Notes: generated from the sequence alone by a model not told the origin. Shown: positions 38,428-49,480, numbered from the stretch's first letter. The stretch: DNA of 64,000 nt from Vicinamibacterales bacterium (GCA_029940535.1 JAPYUM010000013.1:1-64000); one strand, 5' to 3'. Program-made: numbers and translations.

Positions 38428-41118
38428 ATGAGCACTGAGAACAGCTTTGGCACTCGCACGTCCTTGTCGGTCGGCGACACGACTGTCGCGTTTCACAGTC
38501 TGGAAACCCTCGAGCGAGGCGGGTTCCCGGCGGTGGCCCGGCTGCCGTACTCGCTGAAGATCCTCCTTGAGAATCTGCTCCGCCGGGAAGATGGCCGGAG
38601 CGTGACGGCCGACGACATCCAGGCGCTGGCGGCCTGGGACCCAACGGCTGGCGACACGAAGGAAATCGCCTTCATGCCGGCGCGCGTGCTGCTCCAGGAT
38701 TTCACCGGGGTGCCGGCCGTGGTGGATCTGGCGGCGATGCGTGACGGCGTCGTCCGGCTCGGGGGGAATCCTGATCAGATAAACCCCCTGCAGCCAGCCG
38801 AACTGGTCATCGACCACTCGGTGCAGGTCGACCACTTTCGAGAGGCCAATGCATTCGATCTGAACGCGCAGCTCGAGTTCTCGCGAAACAAAGAGCGGTA
38901 CGCGTTCCTGAAGTGGGGACAACAGGCGTTCGACAATTTCCGGGTCGTGCCACCGGACACCGGTATCGTCCATCAGGTCAACCTCGAGTATCTCGCTCGT
39001 GTCGTCTGCCTCGACGGGACCGGCGACGACGCGGTGGCCTACCCGGACACGCTTGTCGGCACCGATTCCCACACGACGATGGTCAACGGGCTCGGTGTAG
39101 TCGGGTGGGGCGTGGGCGGCATCGAGGCGGAGGCCGCCATGCTCGGTCAGCCGATCTCGATGCTGATCCCGGAGGTGGTCGGATTCAAGTTGAGCGGTCG
39201 ACTCCCGCAGGGCACGACCGCCACGGACCTGGTGCTGACGATTACGGAGCGGCTCCGTCAGCACGGCGTGGTCGGCAAGTTCGTGGAGTTCCTCGGGCCA
39301 GGGCTGGCCTCCCTCTCTCTGGCTGATCGCGCGACGCTTGGCAACATGTCGCCCGAGTATGGCTCCACGGTCGCCATCTGTCCGATTGACCAGAAGACGC
39401 TCGATTACCTGACGCTGACCGGCCGGGACGCCCGGCAGGTGGCGCTCGTCGAGGCGTATGCCAAGGCCCAAGGCCTGTTCGGCACGGGCGCTCAGGAGTC
39501 GGTCTACGCCACGGTGGTGGAATTCGACCTGGCGTCCGTCGTGCCGAGCATCGCTGGCCCCAAGCGCCCGCAGGATCGGGTCCCGCTGGACGAGGCCAAG
39601 GCCGCTTTTGCCGGCGCGCTGGACGGCCTGCTGGCCGGGCGTTCGCGGCCGGTCGGTTCCGCGAACGGAAACGGGGCCGGTCTCGACCTCGACCATGGCG
39701 CCGTTGTCATCGCGGCCATCACGAGCTGTACGAACACGTCGAATCCCAGCGTCATGATTGCGGCGGGATTGCTGGCTCAGAAGGCGGCGGCGCGCGGCCT
39801 GGCGCCGAAACCATGGGTCAAGACGACGTTGGCGCCCGGGTCGCTTGTCGTCACGGAGTATCTCGAAGCGGCCGGGTTGATGGCGCCACTTGCCCAACTC
39901 GGATTCACGCTGGTCGGCTACGGGTGCACGACCTGCATCGGCAACAGCGGACCATTGCCGGACGACGTCTCGGCCGAGGTGAAGTCGCGCGATCTGGTCG
40001 TGACCTCGGTGCTCAGTGGCAACCGGAACTTCGAGGGGCGCGTGCAACCGCAGGTGCGGGCCAATTATCTGGCGTCGCCGCCGCTGGTGGTGGCGTATGC
40101 GCTGGCCGGTTCGATGACGGCCGACCTGACGACGGAGCCGCTTGGCCAGGACCGCGACGGCGCGAATGTCTACTTGCGGGACGTGTGGCCGTCGGCCGAC
40201 GAGGTGCAGGCGGTCATGGCGGCGGCGGTGCGGACCGAACAGTTCACGTCGAAATACGCAGGGGTGTTCGATGGTGATGAACGGTGGCGCGGGTTGTCGG
40301 CCCCGGGCGGACAGCGGTTCGGGTGGGACGACGCGTCGACCTACGTGCGAAACCCGCCGTTCTTCGAGAACCTGACGCCGGAACCAGAGGCGCCGACGAA
40401 TGTGCTCGGTGCCCGCGTGCTGGCGAGGCTCGGCGACAGCGTGACGACCGACCATATTTCACCGGCGGGCACGATTCTCGTGGATGGCCCGGCCGGCACG
40501 TATCTGGTGTCCTGCGGGGTCGATCCCAAGGACTTCAATTCGTTCGGCAGCCGCCGCGGCAATCATGAAGTGATGATGCGTGGCACGTTCGCGAACATCC
40601 GGCTTCGCAATCAGCTCGCGCCGGGCACCGAGGGTGGCTGGACCCGGTATCAGCCGGATGACGAGCAGATGAGCATCTACGACGCTGCGATGCGCTACAA
40701 GGCGGCCGATGTTCCCCTGGTCATTCTGGCCGGCACGGAGTACGGGTCTGGGTCCTCTCGGGATTGGGCCGCCAAGGGTACCATGCTGCTGGGTGTCCGT
40801 GCGGTCATCGCGGCGAGTTTCGAGCGGATTCATCGCAGCAACCTGGTCTTCATGGGCGTCCTGCCGCTGGAGTTCACCGACGGAGCCAGCGCTGAGTCGC
40901 TTCAATTGACAGGTCGTGAGACGTTCGACATCACCGGCGTGTCTGACGGTCTGGAGCCGCGCGGGAGCGCGGCAGTGCGGGCCGTGGCGCCGGATGGCGC
41001 GGTGACGGAGTTCACCGCGCGAGTGCGTATCGATACGCCCGACGAGATCACCTACTACCGCCACGGTGGCATTCTTCAGTATGTGCTGAGACAGCTTGTA
41101 CGGGACGCGAGTCGATGA
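38428..41118 (+). CDS. acnA: aconitate hydratase AcnA
   Basis: [69 protein letters not shown]. Confidence 0.97.
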   Translation: MSTENSFGTRTSLSVGDTTVAFHSLETLERGGFPAVARLPYSLKILLENLLRREDGRSVTADDIQALAAWDPTAGDTKEIAFMPARVLLQDFTGVPAVVDLAAMRDGVVRLGGNPDQINPLQPAELVIDHSVQVDHFREANAFDLNAQLEFSRNKERYAFLKWGQQAFDNFRVVPPDTGIVHQVNLEYLARVVCLDGTGDDAVAYPDTLVGTDSHTTMVNGLGVVGWGVGGIEAEAAMLGQPISMLIPEVVGFKLSGRLPQGTTATDLVLTITERLRQHGVVGKFVEFLGPGLASLSLADRATLGNMSPEYGSTVAICPIDQKTLDYLTLTGRDARQVALVEAYAKAQGLFGTGAQESVYATVVEFDLASVVPSIAGPKRPQDRVPLDEAKAAFAGALDGLLAGRSRPVGSANGNGAGLDLDHGAVVIAAITSCTNTSNPSVMIAAGLLAQKAAARGLAPKPWVKTTLAPGSLVVTEYLEAAGLMAPLAQLGFTLVGYGCTTCIGNSGPLPDDVSAEVKSRDLVVTSVLSGNRNFEGRVQPQVRANYLASPPLVVAYALAGSMTADLTTEPLGQDRDGANVYLRDVWPSADEVQAVMAAAVRTEQFTSKYAGVFDGDERWRGLSAPGGQRFGWDDASTYVRNPPFFENLTPEPEAPTNVLGARVLARLGDSVTTDHISPAGTILVDGPAGTYLVSCGVDPKDFNSFGSRRGNHEVMMRGTFANIRLRNQLAPGTEGGWTRYQPDDEQMSIYDAAMRYKAADVPLVILAGTEYGSGSSRDWAAKGTMLLGVRAVIAASFERIHRSNLVFMGVLPLEFTDGASAESLQLTGRETFDITGVSDGLEPRGSAAVRAVAPDGAVTEFTARVRIDTPDEITYYRHGGILQYVLRQLVRDASR

Positions 41119-43028
41119 TGTCGCATGACGCCTCGGTCGATTCGCCAGCCGCGACCACCACGTTCGTGGCCCTCTTGACCACAGTGACCATCATCATGAC
41201 GACAGTGACTACCACCGCCCAGGATGCCGCATCGGATCAGCCGGACCAGGTCGAGTGGGACCTCAGCGAGATCTATCCGACGTTGGAGGCCTGGGAGACC
41301 GCGCGAGGAGAGCTGGCGACGCGGGTCGAGGCGCTCGCCGCCTACCGCGGGAGATTGGGCCAGAGCGCCGCGACGCTTCGGGAGGCGTTCGACGCCATCA
41401 GCGCGACGGAGAAGGAGTTGTCGCGGCTCTACGTGTTTGCGTTCTTGAAGGCTGATGAAGACCGCCGCGTGTCCGAGGATCAGGAGCGTCGAGGGCTCGC
41501 CGCGGCGCTGTTGTCCGAGTTCGGCGAGGCGGTGGCCTTCTTGTCTCCCGAACTGCTGAGCGTTGGGTCAGAGACCGTCCAGGGATATCTCGCAGAGGAA
41601 CCGGGCCTGGCCAAGCACGCGTTCAACATCCGGAACATCTTGCGACAAGAGCCACATACGTTGTCGGACGAATCGGAACAGGTGATCGCCGCGACCGGTC
41701 CGGTGGTGCAGGGCGCGGAGCGGATCTACGCGATGCTGACCAGTTCGGACCTGCCGTTTCCGACGGTCACGTTGTCGACCGGCGAAGAGATCACCCTGGA
41801 CCAGGCCGCCTATTCGTTGCACCGCGCGTCCGACAACCGCGAGGACCGGAAACTGGTGTTCGACACGTTCTGGGGCGCGTGGAAGGGCTACGAGACGTCG
41901 ATCGGGCAGACGCTCGACACCCAGGTGAAGGCGCACGTGTTTCAGGCGAAGGTGCGCAAATACGACAGCGCCCTCGATGCCGCCTTGTCTGGTCCCAACA
42001 TTCCGACCGCGGTGTATCACACCCTGGTCGACGCGGCGCATCGCCACCTGCCTTCGCTCCACCGCTATTTCAGAATCCGGCAGCGGATGCTCGGGCTGAC
42101 GGACCTGCACTACTACGACATCTATCCACCGCTGGTCGCCTCCGACCGGACCTTTGACATCGATGAGTCCAAGGCGCTGACCCTTGCCTCGGCGGCGCCG
42201 CTGGGTCCGCACTATCTGGACCTGCTCGGCGAGGGGTTCGCCGGCAACTGGATGCATGTCTATCCGCGGCCGGGCAAGGCCCCCGGGGCCTACATGTATG
42301 GCAGCGTGTACGACGTGCATCCATTTTTGCTGTTGAACCACAACGGCCAGTTCAACGATGTGTCGACCTTCACCCACGAGTGGGGACACGCCATCCACAC
42401 GATGCTGTCCACCGAGCACAACCCGTACGAGACGTCGAGCTACGCGACGTTCACGGCCGAGATCGCGTCGACCACCAACGAGGTGCTGCTGCAGGAGTAC
42501 ATGCTGGGTCAGGAGATCTCAGACGACGAGCGTCTGTTCTATCTCGGCACCGCCCTCGAGGCTGCGCGCGGGACCTTCTTCCGACAGGTGATGTTTGCCG
42601 AGTTCGAGTTGAAGATTCACGAGATGGTCGAAGCGGGCGAGGCGTTGTCGGGGCAGAAGATGAGCGAGGTGTATGAGGGGCTGCTCCGGCAGTACCACGG
42701 CGCGGACCAGGACGTGCTCACCATCGACCCGGCCTATGCGGTCGAGTGGTCGTTCATCCCGCACTTCTATCGCAACTTCTACGTGTTCCAATACGCCACC
42801 TCGATCGCCGGTGGCACGATGTTCGCCGAGCGGTTCCTCAAGGGAGACCAGCAGGCGCGCGACGACTATCTCGCGGTGCTCTCCGCCGGCGGCTCGCGTC
42901 ACGCCTACGAACTGCTCCAGGAATACGGGATCGATCTGGCCACCGACGCGCCCTACGACGCCCTCATTGCCCGAATGGACCGGGTCATGGACCAGATCGA
43001 GGCCATTCTGGACACCCAGGACAATTAG
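41115..43028 (+). CDS. pepF: oligoendopeptidase F (M3B) with hydrophobic N-terminal extension
   Basis: [13 protein letters not shown] zinc motif; [17 protein letters not shown]-terminal PepF region; preceded by [25 protein letters not shown]. Confidence 0.92.
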   Translation: MMSHDASVDSPAATTTFVALLTTVTIIMTTVTTTAQDAASDQPDQVEWDLSEIYPTLEAWETARGELATRVEALAAYRGRLGQSAATLREAFDAISATEKELSRLYVFAFLKADEDRRVSEDQERRGLAAALLSEFGEAVAFLSPELLSVGSETVQGYLAEEPGLAKHAFNIRNILRQEPHTLSDESEQVIAATGPVVQGAERIYAMLTSSDLPFPTVTLSTGEEITLDQAAYSLHRASDNREDRKLVFDTFWGAWKGYETSIGQTLDTQVKAHVFQAKVRKYDSALDAALSGPNIPTAVYHTLVDAAHRHLPSLHRYFRIRQRMLGLTDLHYYDIYPPLVASDRTFDIDESKALTLASAAPLGPHYLDLLGEGFAGNWMHVYPRPGKAPGAYMYGSVYDVHPFLLLNHNGQFNDVSTFTHEWGHAIHTMLSTEHNPYETSSYATFTAEIASTTNEVLLQEYMLGQEISDDERLFYLGTALEAARGTFFRQVMFAEFELKIHEMVEAGEALSGQKMSEVYEGLLRQYHGADQDVLTIDPAYAVEWSFIPHFYRNFYVFQYATSIAGGTMFAERFLKGDQQARDDYLAVLSAGGSRHAYELLQEYGIDLATDAPYDALIARMDRVMDQIEAILDTQDN

Positions 43029-43116
43029 AGTTGGACGCCGATTGACACGTTGTCGGCCCCGCCGTAGAGTGGGGCCCTCGGGTGAAGTTCGGCTCTTCTG
43101 AACGAGGACCTAGCGT

Positions 43117-44595
43117 ATGAGGATCTGCATCTCCCTGTTGGCGGCAACGTTGGTGCTCTCGGGAGGAACCGCGCGGGCGGGGCAGGCGGATGCGGCTCCG
43201 ACGTTCGCCAAGGACGTCGCGCCGATCCTGTATGAGAACTGCGTGACCTGCCATCGGCCGAACAACATCGCCCCAATGTCGCTCTTCGAGTACACCGACG
43301 CGCGTCCCTGGGCGCGTTCCATCAAAGACCTGGTCGTCGCGCGGGAAATGCCGCCGTGGCCGGCCGACCCGAAGAACAGCCTCGAGTTTCGCAACGAGCG
43401 CTATCTGGAGCAAGCCGACATCGACACGATTGCGGCGTGGGTGGATGCGGGGGCCCCCAAGGGAAATGACGCCGACATGCCGGTGAAGCCCGATTTCCCC
43501 GCGGGGTGGACCTACGAGGGGGGGGAACCGGACTACGTCTTTGACCTGCCGGTCGAGTACACCGTTGCGGCCGAGGGCGAAGAGGACTACATCGACTTCT
43601 ATTCCGCGATGCCGTGGGACGAGGATCGGTTTGCCGAGGTGCTTGAGCTGCGTCCCAGCGACTATCGGGTGGTGCACCATTCCGGGGCCTACACCGTGGA
43701 TCTGCCCTGGGGCACCCAGGTCATCGACGGGGTGCTGCACGACCTCGAGGGCAACTCGCTCCTGCGCGCGCCGTTGCCGAAGCGGCCGGCCCCTGAAGAC
43801 AACGCCGAGAACGACGAGGGTGAGAACACGGGTCGGGTGGCGCAGCGCGTCTTCAACGAAGTGAACCTGCCTGGCTCGAGCAAGTTGCTGTCCTATGTGC
43901 CGGGTCGAGGCGTCGAACGACATCGCCCCGGCACCGGGAAGCGGTTGGCGGTCGACAAGTGGATCCGCTGGACCATGCACTACAACCCGATCGGTGTGGA
44001 AGCGACCGAACGGAGCAAGCTCGGCATCTGGTTCAATACGGAGCCGGTCACGCATGAGGTGCTGACCCGCCAGGCTGGCAACGCGTTTCCGACCGATCCG
44101 TTTGGCAACGACATCTATATCGTGCAGGGCGAGGAAGTGAAGCCGACAACGGATCCTGAGACCGGGCGCGTCCGCCGCGGCCGGATTCCGAACATTCCGC
44201 CCTATGAGGATGATTGGAAGATCACCGGGATCACGCCGATCACCGAACCGATTACGCTGTATGGCCTGTCTCCCCACATGCACCTGCGGGGGAAGAGTCT
44301 GCGATGGGTGGTGACCTACCCCGACGGCCGCGAGGAGACGATTCTCGACGTGCCGAAGTTCGATTTCAACTGGCAGATCCACTATGAACTGGCCGAGCCG
44401 CTCCGTCTGCCGGCGGGCAGTAAGATTAGCGGCATCGGGGTCTACGACAATTCGCTGGGCAATCGCTGGAATCCTGGGCCACACCTCCAGGTCTACTGGG
44501 GCCAGCAAAGCTGGGACGAGATGTATCAGGCCTTCACTGAATACACGATCGAGAGCCAGGATCTGACCAAGCAGCCGAGCACCAACGACGACTAG
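43117..44595 (+). CDS. exported c-type cytochrome with Cu(II) ascorbate-dependent monooxygenase-like C-terminal region
   Basis: Signal peptide; CVTCH haem motif; MHYNPIG and SPHMHLRGK copper-ligand-like motifs. Confidence 0.78.
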   Translation: MRICISLLAATLVLSGGTARAGQADAAPTFAKDVAPILYENCVTCHRPNNIAPMSLFEYTDARPWARSIKDLVVAREMPPWPADPKNSLEFRNERYLEQADIDTIAAWVDAGAPKGNDADMPVKPDFPAGWTYEGGEPDYVFDLPVEYTVAAEGEEDYIDFYSAMPWDEDRFAEVLELRPSDYRVVHHSGAYTVDLPWGTQVIDGVLHDLEGNSLLRAPLPKRPAPEDNAENDEGENTGRVAQRVFNEVNLPGSSKLLSYVPGRGVERHRPGTGKRLAVDKWIRWTMHYNPIGVEATERSKLGIWFNTEPVTHEVLTRQAGNAFPTDPFGNDIYIVQGEEVKPTTDPETGRVRRGRIPNIPPYEDDWKITGITPITEPITLYGLSPHMHLRGKSLRWVVTYPDGREETILDVPKFDFNWQIHYELAEPLRLPAGSKISGIGVYDNSLGNRWNPGPHLQVYWGQQSWDEMYQAFTEYTIESQDLTKQPSTNDD

Positions 44596-44635
44596 CGCGT
44601 CGGGCACACCCTGCCGGCGTCACCACCACACCGTC

Positions 44636-45295
44636 ATGACCCGCCTGGAGGATCGTGTGACACCTGGCCGGACGTTGTTGCGTGTGGCGACCTGGGTCGT
44701 GATGGGCGCCCTGCTCGCACCCGGCACGGCGTTGACCCAGCCGGCCCAACCACGCCCGGAAGGCCAGATCCCAGACCGTGGCCGTCCCACGGAAAGCGGC
44801 GACGAGATTCCCCTCTTCGACTACGACGCGTACTTTCCGGGCACCTGGGAGTTCGAGTGGCGCGTTCCCGAGAGCCCGCTTGGTGCCGGCGGCACGATTG
44901 AAGGGACCGAGGTGTTCGAGCCGGGGCAGGGCGGGCGTTACTACACCAGCCGCATCGTCGCTCGGGGCCCGGATGGCGAGTTTACCGCCGACTCGCGCAT
45001 CATCTACCTCGCTGAACAGAAGACGTTCAGCCGGTACGAAGTCGATAGCCGAGGCTTCGAGCTGTTCAAGGCCGGTCACATCGGCGGTGATCTCGGCGGC
45101 TTCTACACCCTGCACTACGAGACGCCGCCGTTCGACAGGAACGGCCAGCAGGTGCAGCTCCGGATGACGACGCGATTGGTGTCACCGGTGAACTACCGTG
45201 TCGAGTCCCGCATCGCGGTCGATGGGGGGCCGTTCACCAACTTTGGCACCGGCTGGTGGACCAAGAACGTCCCCGGTGTGACCACACCCCGGTAG
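44636..45295 (+). CDS. hypothetical exported protein
   Basis: Signal-like N-terminus; coherent beta-rich sequence; co-directional cluster. Confidence 0.65.
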   Translation: MTRLEDRVTPGRTLLRVATWVVMGALLAPGTALTQPAQPRPEGQIPDRGRPTESGDEIPLFDYDAYFPGTWEFEWRVPESPLGAGGTIEGTEVFEPGQGGRYYTSRIVARGPDGEFTADSRIIYLAEQKTFSRYEVDSRGFELFKAGHIGGDLGGFYTLHYETPPFDRNGQQVQLRMTTRLVSPVNYRVESRIAVDGGPFTNFGTGWWTKNVPGVTTPR

Positions 45296-45301
45296 GCCAC
45301 C

Positions 45302-45682
45302 ATGACGAGCATGTCCACCACGGCGCCGGCGCTCATGCTTGTTCTCGCGACCTTGGTGCTGGCGGGCACCTCCCCCGTCCTGACGGCTCAGACGATGCCG
45401 GTGGTGATGACGGTGGGGTGCGTGGAGATGGACGGTCGCGATGGCGTCCTCCTGACCCGCGCCACCGACCCGACAGCGATTGATGAGCGGGCTCCGGACC
45501 AACCGCCATCCGACGCACCCCTGGGCGCCGAGACGCTCACATTGGTCGGCACGCTCGAGGAATTCGGCGTAGCGAACCACGAGGGTCACAAAGTGTGGGT
45601 CAAGGGGCTGCTCAATCCAGCCGCGCCACATCCTCTGCTGAATCTCACCTCGATCACGCACCTGTCTCCGTCCTGCGACTAA
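45302..45682 (+). CDS. hypothetical exported small protein
   Basis: Signal-like N-terminus (ALMLVLATLVLAGTSPVLTAQ); co-directional cluster. Confidence 0.6.
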   Translation: MTSMSTTAPALMLVLATLVLAGTSPVLTAQTMPVVMTVGCVEMDGRDGVLLTRATDPTAIDERAPDQPPSDAPLGAETLTLVGTLEEFGVANHEGHKVWVKGLLNPAAPHPLLNLTSITHLSPSCD

Positions 45683-45708
45683 GCAGCCTGTTGCGGCCAG
45701 GGGGACCT

Positions 45709-47949
45709 ATGGAATGTGAGTTGGCTTCGCACGCTCGTCCAGGGCGGCGCGTCGTGGGTGGCGCGCTCGTGTTGCTGCTCAGCGGATGCGTCGACCAAGG
45801 CGTCGTCCCGGGGACGCTCGATGTGTCCACGGTGCCGACACCGGCTCACCTTGTGAGCGGTGGCGACGCCCTGGTTCGGGTCCTCGTGCCAGAGGGCGTG
45901 GACCCAAACGACGCGGAAGTGCGACTCGCCGGCCGCGACGTCACCCAGATGTTTCGGGAGCTGCCGCCTGACCGGTTGCAGAGATCGCAGCGGATGCTGC
46001 TCGGCCTGGTGACTGGGCTTGCGGAGGGCGGGAACGACCTGCACGTGCGGCTCGGTTCGGCCGAGGCCGCGCTGACCCTGACCAACTACCCCATTCACGG
46101 GCCGATTTTCTCCGGCGAGCATCTCGACCCCTATTTCTGTCTCGGCGACCTGGCTTCTGGTGCCTCCGGCGAGGCCCGGCGGTTCGCGATCGGCAATGGG
46201 GATGTCCTGGAGGGCACGTCGCAACTGGAGCACTGCGCGCTCGAGACGCGCATCGACGTCGTCTACCGTACGACCGGCGAAGAGCCGCGTTTTGCACCGT
46301 GGCCCGCCGGCGGGGTCACGCCGACCGATATGGCCGATGCGACGACCACCGAGGGGCAGACCGTGCCCTATGTCGTACGGCTCGAGACCGGCACCATCAA
46401 CCGCGCCATCTATCAGACCGCGGCGCTGGTCGACCCGGACGCGCCGGCCCCGACCCCGTGGGCGTCGTCGCCTGGGTGGAACGGTCGACTGGTCTACACC
46501 TACGGCGGCGGGTGCGAGGCCGGCTTCTTCCAGGGCACCAGTACCGGGGGCGTGTTGCGCGACAACATGCTCTCGCTGGGCTACGGGGTGGCGTCGTCGA
46601 CGTTGAACGTCAACGCCCAGGGCGGATGCAACGACGTGCTGTCGGCCGAGACGACCATGATGGTCAAAGAGCGCTTCGCCGAGGTGTACGGCCCCCCCCT
46701 GCACACGATCGGCTGGGGCGGCTCTGGTGGCGCCATGCAGCAGTTGCTCATTGCCGGCGCCTACCCGGGTATCCTCGACGGTATTCTGCCGACGCTGACG
46801 TTTCCCGACGCGATCTCGTATTTCATCGATACCGCCGAGTGCCGGTTGCCGCTCCGGCGGTTTCTCAATGCCCAGGACCCGCCCCTGCCGGATGAGGTGA
46901 AGAACGCCATCGGCGGGTGGGCCGCCTGGGAGGTCTGTGACCGTTCGTTGGGACCCCGGCCGAACCGCATCGGGCCGGATGACTGTCCGGGGCCGATACC
47001 GGCCGAAGCGCGGTATCACCCGGTCGACAACCCGGACGGGGTCCGGTGCTCCATCTACGATGGCATGCGCAACGTGTTCGGCACGCGCCCCTACGACGAG
47101 ATCGAGCCGGCGCCCACCCAGCCGTTCGCGCGCAATCCCCAGGACAACATCGGGGTGCAGTACGGGTTGGAAGCGCTCAACGCGGGACTCATCGATACCT
47201 CGCTGTTTCTCGACCTCAACGAACATGCCGGCGGGTGGGACATCGACTTCCGCTGGCGACCCGAGCGGGCCGAGGGTGACGCCGACGCCATCCGGATTGC
47301 CTACGAGACTGGACGCATCACCAGTGGCGGTGGAGGCCTGGCCACCACCCCGATCATCGACGAGCGGAACTATCTGGATCACGTCGCGAATTTTCACGCG
47401 AGCTACTACTCGTTCGTCATGCGCGAACGGCTGATCCGAGACAACGGGCACGCCGACAACTACGTGATTCAGCGCCGGATGGCTCCGTTGTCACGCGCCG
47501 ACGAGAACCTGGCGCTGATGGACGAGTGGCTGGTGGCGATGGCCCTCGACGAGAGCCCGCCGGGGGCGGAGAAGATGGTCCGCGCCAAACCGGCCGCCTT
47601 GCAGGACTCCTGCTGGAGCGACGACGGTTTGGAGATCGTCGAGCCGGCGGTCTTCGATCGAGAGGCGATCTTCGACAACACGAAGGGGCGGTGCAACGAG
47701 CTCTTCCCACCACATGCGGGTGCGCGAATCGTGGCCGGGGGGCCGCTGACCAACGATGTGTTGAAATGTCAGTTGAAGCCGATCGACCCGGCCGACTACG
47801 GAGTGACACTCACCGCCGAGGAGATGGGACAGTTGGAGGCGATCTTCCCGAGGGGTGTCTGTGATTGGTCGAAACCAGGCATGGGTCAGGTGCCCAACAC
47901 ACGAACGTGGTTGTCCTACGGACCGTCTCCCGTGAACCGTTACCAGTAG
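45709..47949 (+). CDS. DUF6351 family exported protein
   Basis: Lipobox-like N-terminus (LVLLLSGC); WNGRLVYTYGGGCEAGFFQG..GYGVASSTLNVNAQGGCND..GWGGSGGAMQQLLIAGAYPGILDG alpha/beta-hydrolase-like motifs. Confidence 0.82.
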   Translation: MECELASHARPGRRVVGGALVLLLSGCVDQGVVPGTLDVSTVPTPAHLVSGGDALVRVLVPEGVDPNDAEVRLAGRDVTQMFRELPPDRLQRSQRMLLGLVTGLAEGGNDLHVRLGSAEAALTLTNYPIHGPIFSGEHLDPYFCLGDLASGASGEARRFAIGNGDVLEGTSQLEHCALETRIDVVYRTTGEEPRFAPWPAGGVTPTDMADATTTEGQTVPYVVRLETGTINRAIYQTAALVDPDAPAPTPWASSPGWNGRLVYTYGGGCEAGFFQGTSTGGVLRDNMLSLGYGVASSTLNVNAQGGCNDVLSAETTMMVKERFAEVYGPPLHTIGWGGSGGAMQQLLIAGAYPGILDGILPTLTFPDAISYFIDTAECRLPLRRFLNAQDPPLPDEVKNAIGGWAAWEVCDRSLGPRPNRIGPDDCPGPIPAEARYHPVDNPDGVRCSIYDGMRNVFGTRPYDEIEPAPTQPFARNPQDNIGVQYGLEALNAGLIDTSLFLDLNEHAGGWDIDFRWRPERAEGDADAIRIAYETGRITSGGGGLATTPIIDERNYLDHVANFHASYYSFVMRERLIRDNGHADNYVIQRRMAPLSRADENLALMDEWLVAMALDESPPGAEKMVRAKPAALQDSCWSDDGLEIVEPAVFDREAIFDNTKGRCNELFPPHAGARIVAGGPLTNDVLKCQLKPIDPADYGVTLTAEEMGQLEAIFPRGVCDWSKPGMGQVPNTRTWLSYGPSPVNRYQ

Positions 47950-47997
47950 CGCGCCGGGCCAAGTGCCCCCGGAGCCAGTGAGACCGAGAAACACACG

Positions 47998-48993
47998 ATG
48001 CGACGAACCTTGGGTTGGGCGGCGAGCGTGTGGCTGTGCGCGATCTGGACACCGGCCATCGCGCTGGGGCAGACCGCGGTGGGCGCGTCACCGCGGACGG
48101 CGTGGGGGGCACCCGATCTCGGGGGGCTCTGGGACTTTCGCACCATGACCCCGCTCCAGCGCTCACGCGAGTTGGCCGACACACCGACCTGGACCGTCGA
48201 AGAAGCGACGGCGTATGAGGCGCAGACCCTTGAACGTCGTACCCGAAACCCGTTGGCCCCGAGCAGTGTGCACGCCGCGTGGTGGCTCGACAACGGCACG
48301 GAGTTGACGCGTGATCGCCGCACGTCACTCATCGTTCATCCCCCGGACGGCCGCATTCCCCCGATGACTTCGGAGGCACTCGCCCGACAGGAGGCGCAGG
48401 GGATGGGGCGGCCGGTTCGTCTGCGACAGTCTCGCAATGCATCCGCGCAGGGGCCGGAGGATCTCGGTGTCAGCGATCGCTGTTTGAGCGGATTCAGCAC
48501 CGGTCCTCCGATCACACCCAGTGCCTATAACAATAATCTGATGGTGTTTCAGACTCAGGACCATGTCGTGCTGTTCACCGAGATGGTCCACGAGGCGCGA
48601 ATCGTGCCGCTCTCTGACGGCCCGCGGCTGCCCGACACGATGCGCCAGTGGCTGGGCGATTCCAAGGGACACTGGGACGGGGACTCCCTCGTCATCGAGA
48701 CCACGAACTTCACACACAAGATCGGCAGCTTCAACAGTCTCGGCGTCGCGCTGGGGTCCGGCGACACGTTGCGACTCGTCGAGCGCCTCACGCGCGTCGA
48801 CGACGAGACGCTCCTGTACGAGTTCACCGTCGACGACCCCACGACGTTCATCGACACGTTCACCGCGGTGGTGCCGATGCGACGCTCCGATGCCCCACTC
48901 TACGAGTTCGCCTGCCACGAGGGGAACCGTGGTCTCGAAGGGATTCTTCGTGGGGCGCGGGCTCAGGATAAACAGGTGGGTACCCTCCCGTAG
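47998..48993 (+). CDS. uncharacterised exported protein of an Acidobacteria-abundant family
   Basis: DLGGLWDFRTMTPLQR..RQWLGDSKGHWDGDSLVIETTNFTHK..LRLVERLTRVDDETLLYEFTVDDPTTF..YEFACHEGNRGLEGILRGAR. Confidence 0.8.
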   Translation: MRRTLGWAASVWLCAIWTPAIALGQTAVGASPRTAWGAPDLGGLWDFRTMTPLQRSRELADTPTWTVEEATAYEAQTLERRTRNPLAPSSVHAAWWLDNGTELTRDRRTSLIVHPPDGRIPPMTSEALARQEAQGMGRPVRLRQSRNASAQGPEDLGVSDRCLSGFSTGPPITPSAYNNNLMVFQTQDHVVLFTEMVHEARIVPLSDGPRLPDTMRQWLGDSKGHWDGDSLVIETTNFTHKIGSFNSLGVALGSGDTLRLVERLTRVDDETLLYEFTVDDPTTFIDTFTAVVPMRRSDAPLYEFACHEGNRGLEGILRGARAQDKQVGTLP

Positions 48994-49099
48994 GTTGCGG
49001 AATCTAGCCGGTTGCTGGAAAACGATGTGGATGTTCCAGCCCTGGGGCGGCCCCGGTCCGACATGGAGGCGTTCGACCGACTCGAGTGGCCTGTCGGTC

Positions 49100-49290
49100 T
49101 CGCGTCCCGATGACCGGTTTGCCACAGGCATTCGCTTCCAGTCCAGGAACACGAGACCAAAGCCTTCGACGCTGGGCGGTTCGGGTCGGGAGGGTGTCAC
49201 GAAGACGTCGCACAGGGCGAAGTACTGCGGCAACTCGGCCGCCGTCACTCGGCCGAGGAAGCGCACCTGAGAGGGTCGTATGCCCACTGC
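49100..49290 (-). pseudogene. glycosyltransferase family 4 remnant (frameshifted)
   Basis: VRFLGRVTAAELPQYFALCDVFVTPSRPEPPSVEGFGLVFL in one frame, continuing as LEANACGKPVIGTRD in another; CTGGACTGGA duplication at the junction. Confidence 0.75.
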
Positions 49291-49480
49291 GCTGCAGGCA
49301 GCCGCGCGACAGGGCGCACAAAGAGCTCACGACCGTGGGCCGCGACGAAGTATGACCCGATCGCCTACAGTCGACTCGCGTGACTCGGTGCGAAGCGCGG
49401 GCGATTCCTTTCCTCCGTGCGGGTTCGAGTAAGGGCGGTCGATCACGATCTCTCGTCGCGTGGGCCCTGACGCTCGGTCG

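Noticed and set aside
38005-40455. 816-aa minus-strand ORF antisense to acnA
   Set aside because: Shadow ORF of a high-GC coding strand; Arg/His-rich low-complexity translation with no family motifs, while acnA on the plus strand is unmistakable.
42985-44607. 540-aa minus-strand ORF antisense to the cytochrome/Cu-monooxygenase gene
   Set aside because: Antisense shadow; plus strand has signal peptide, haem and copper motifs.
45679-47451. 590-aa minus-strand ORF antisense to the DUF6351 gene
   Set aside because: Antisense shadow of a well-supported CDS.
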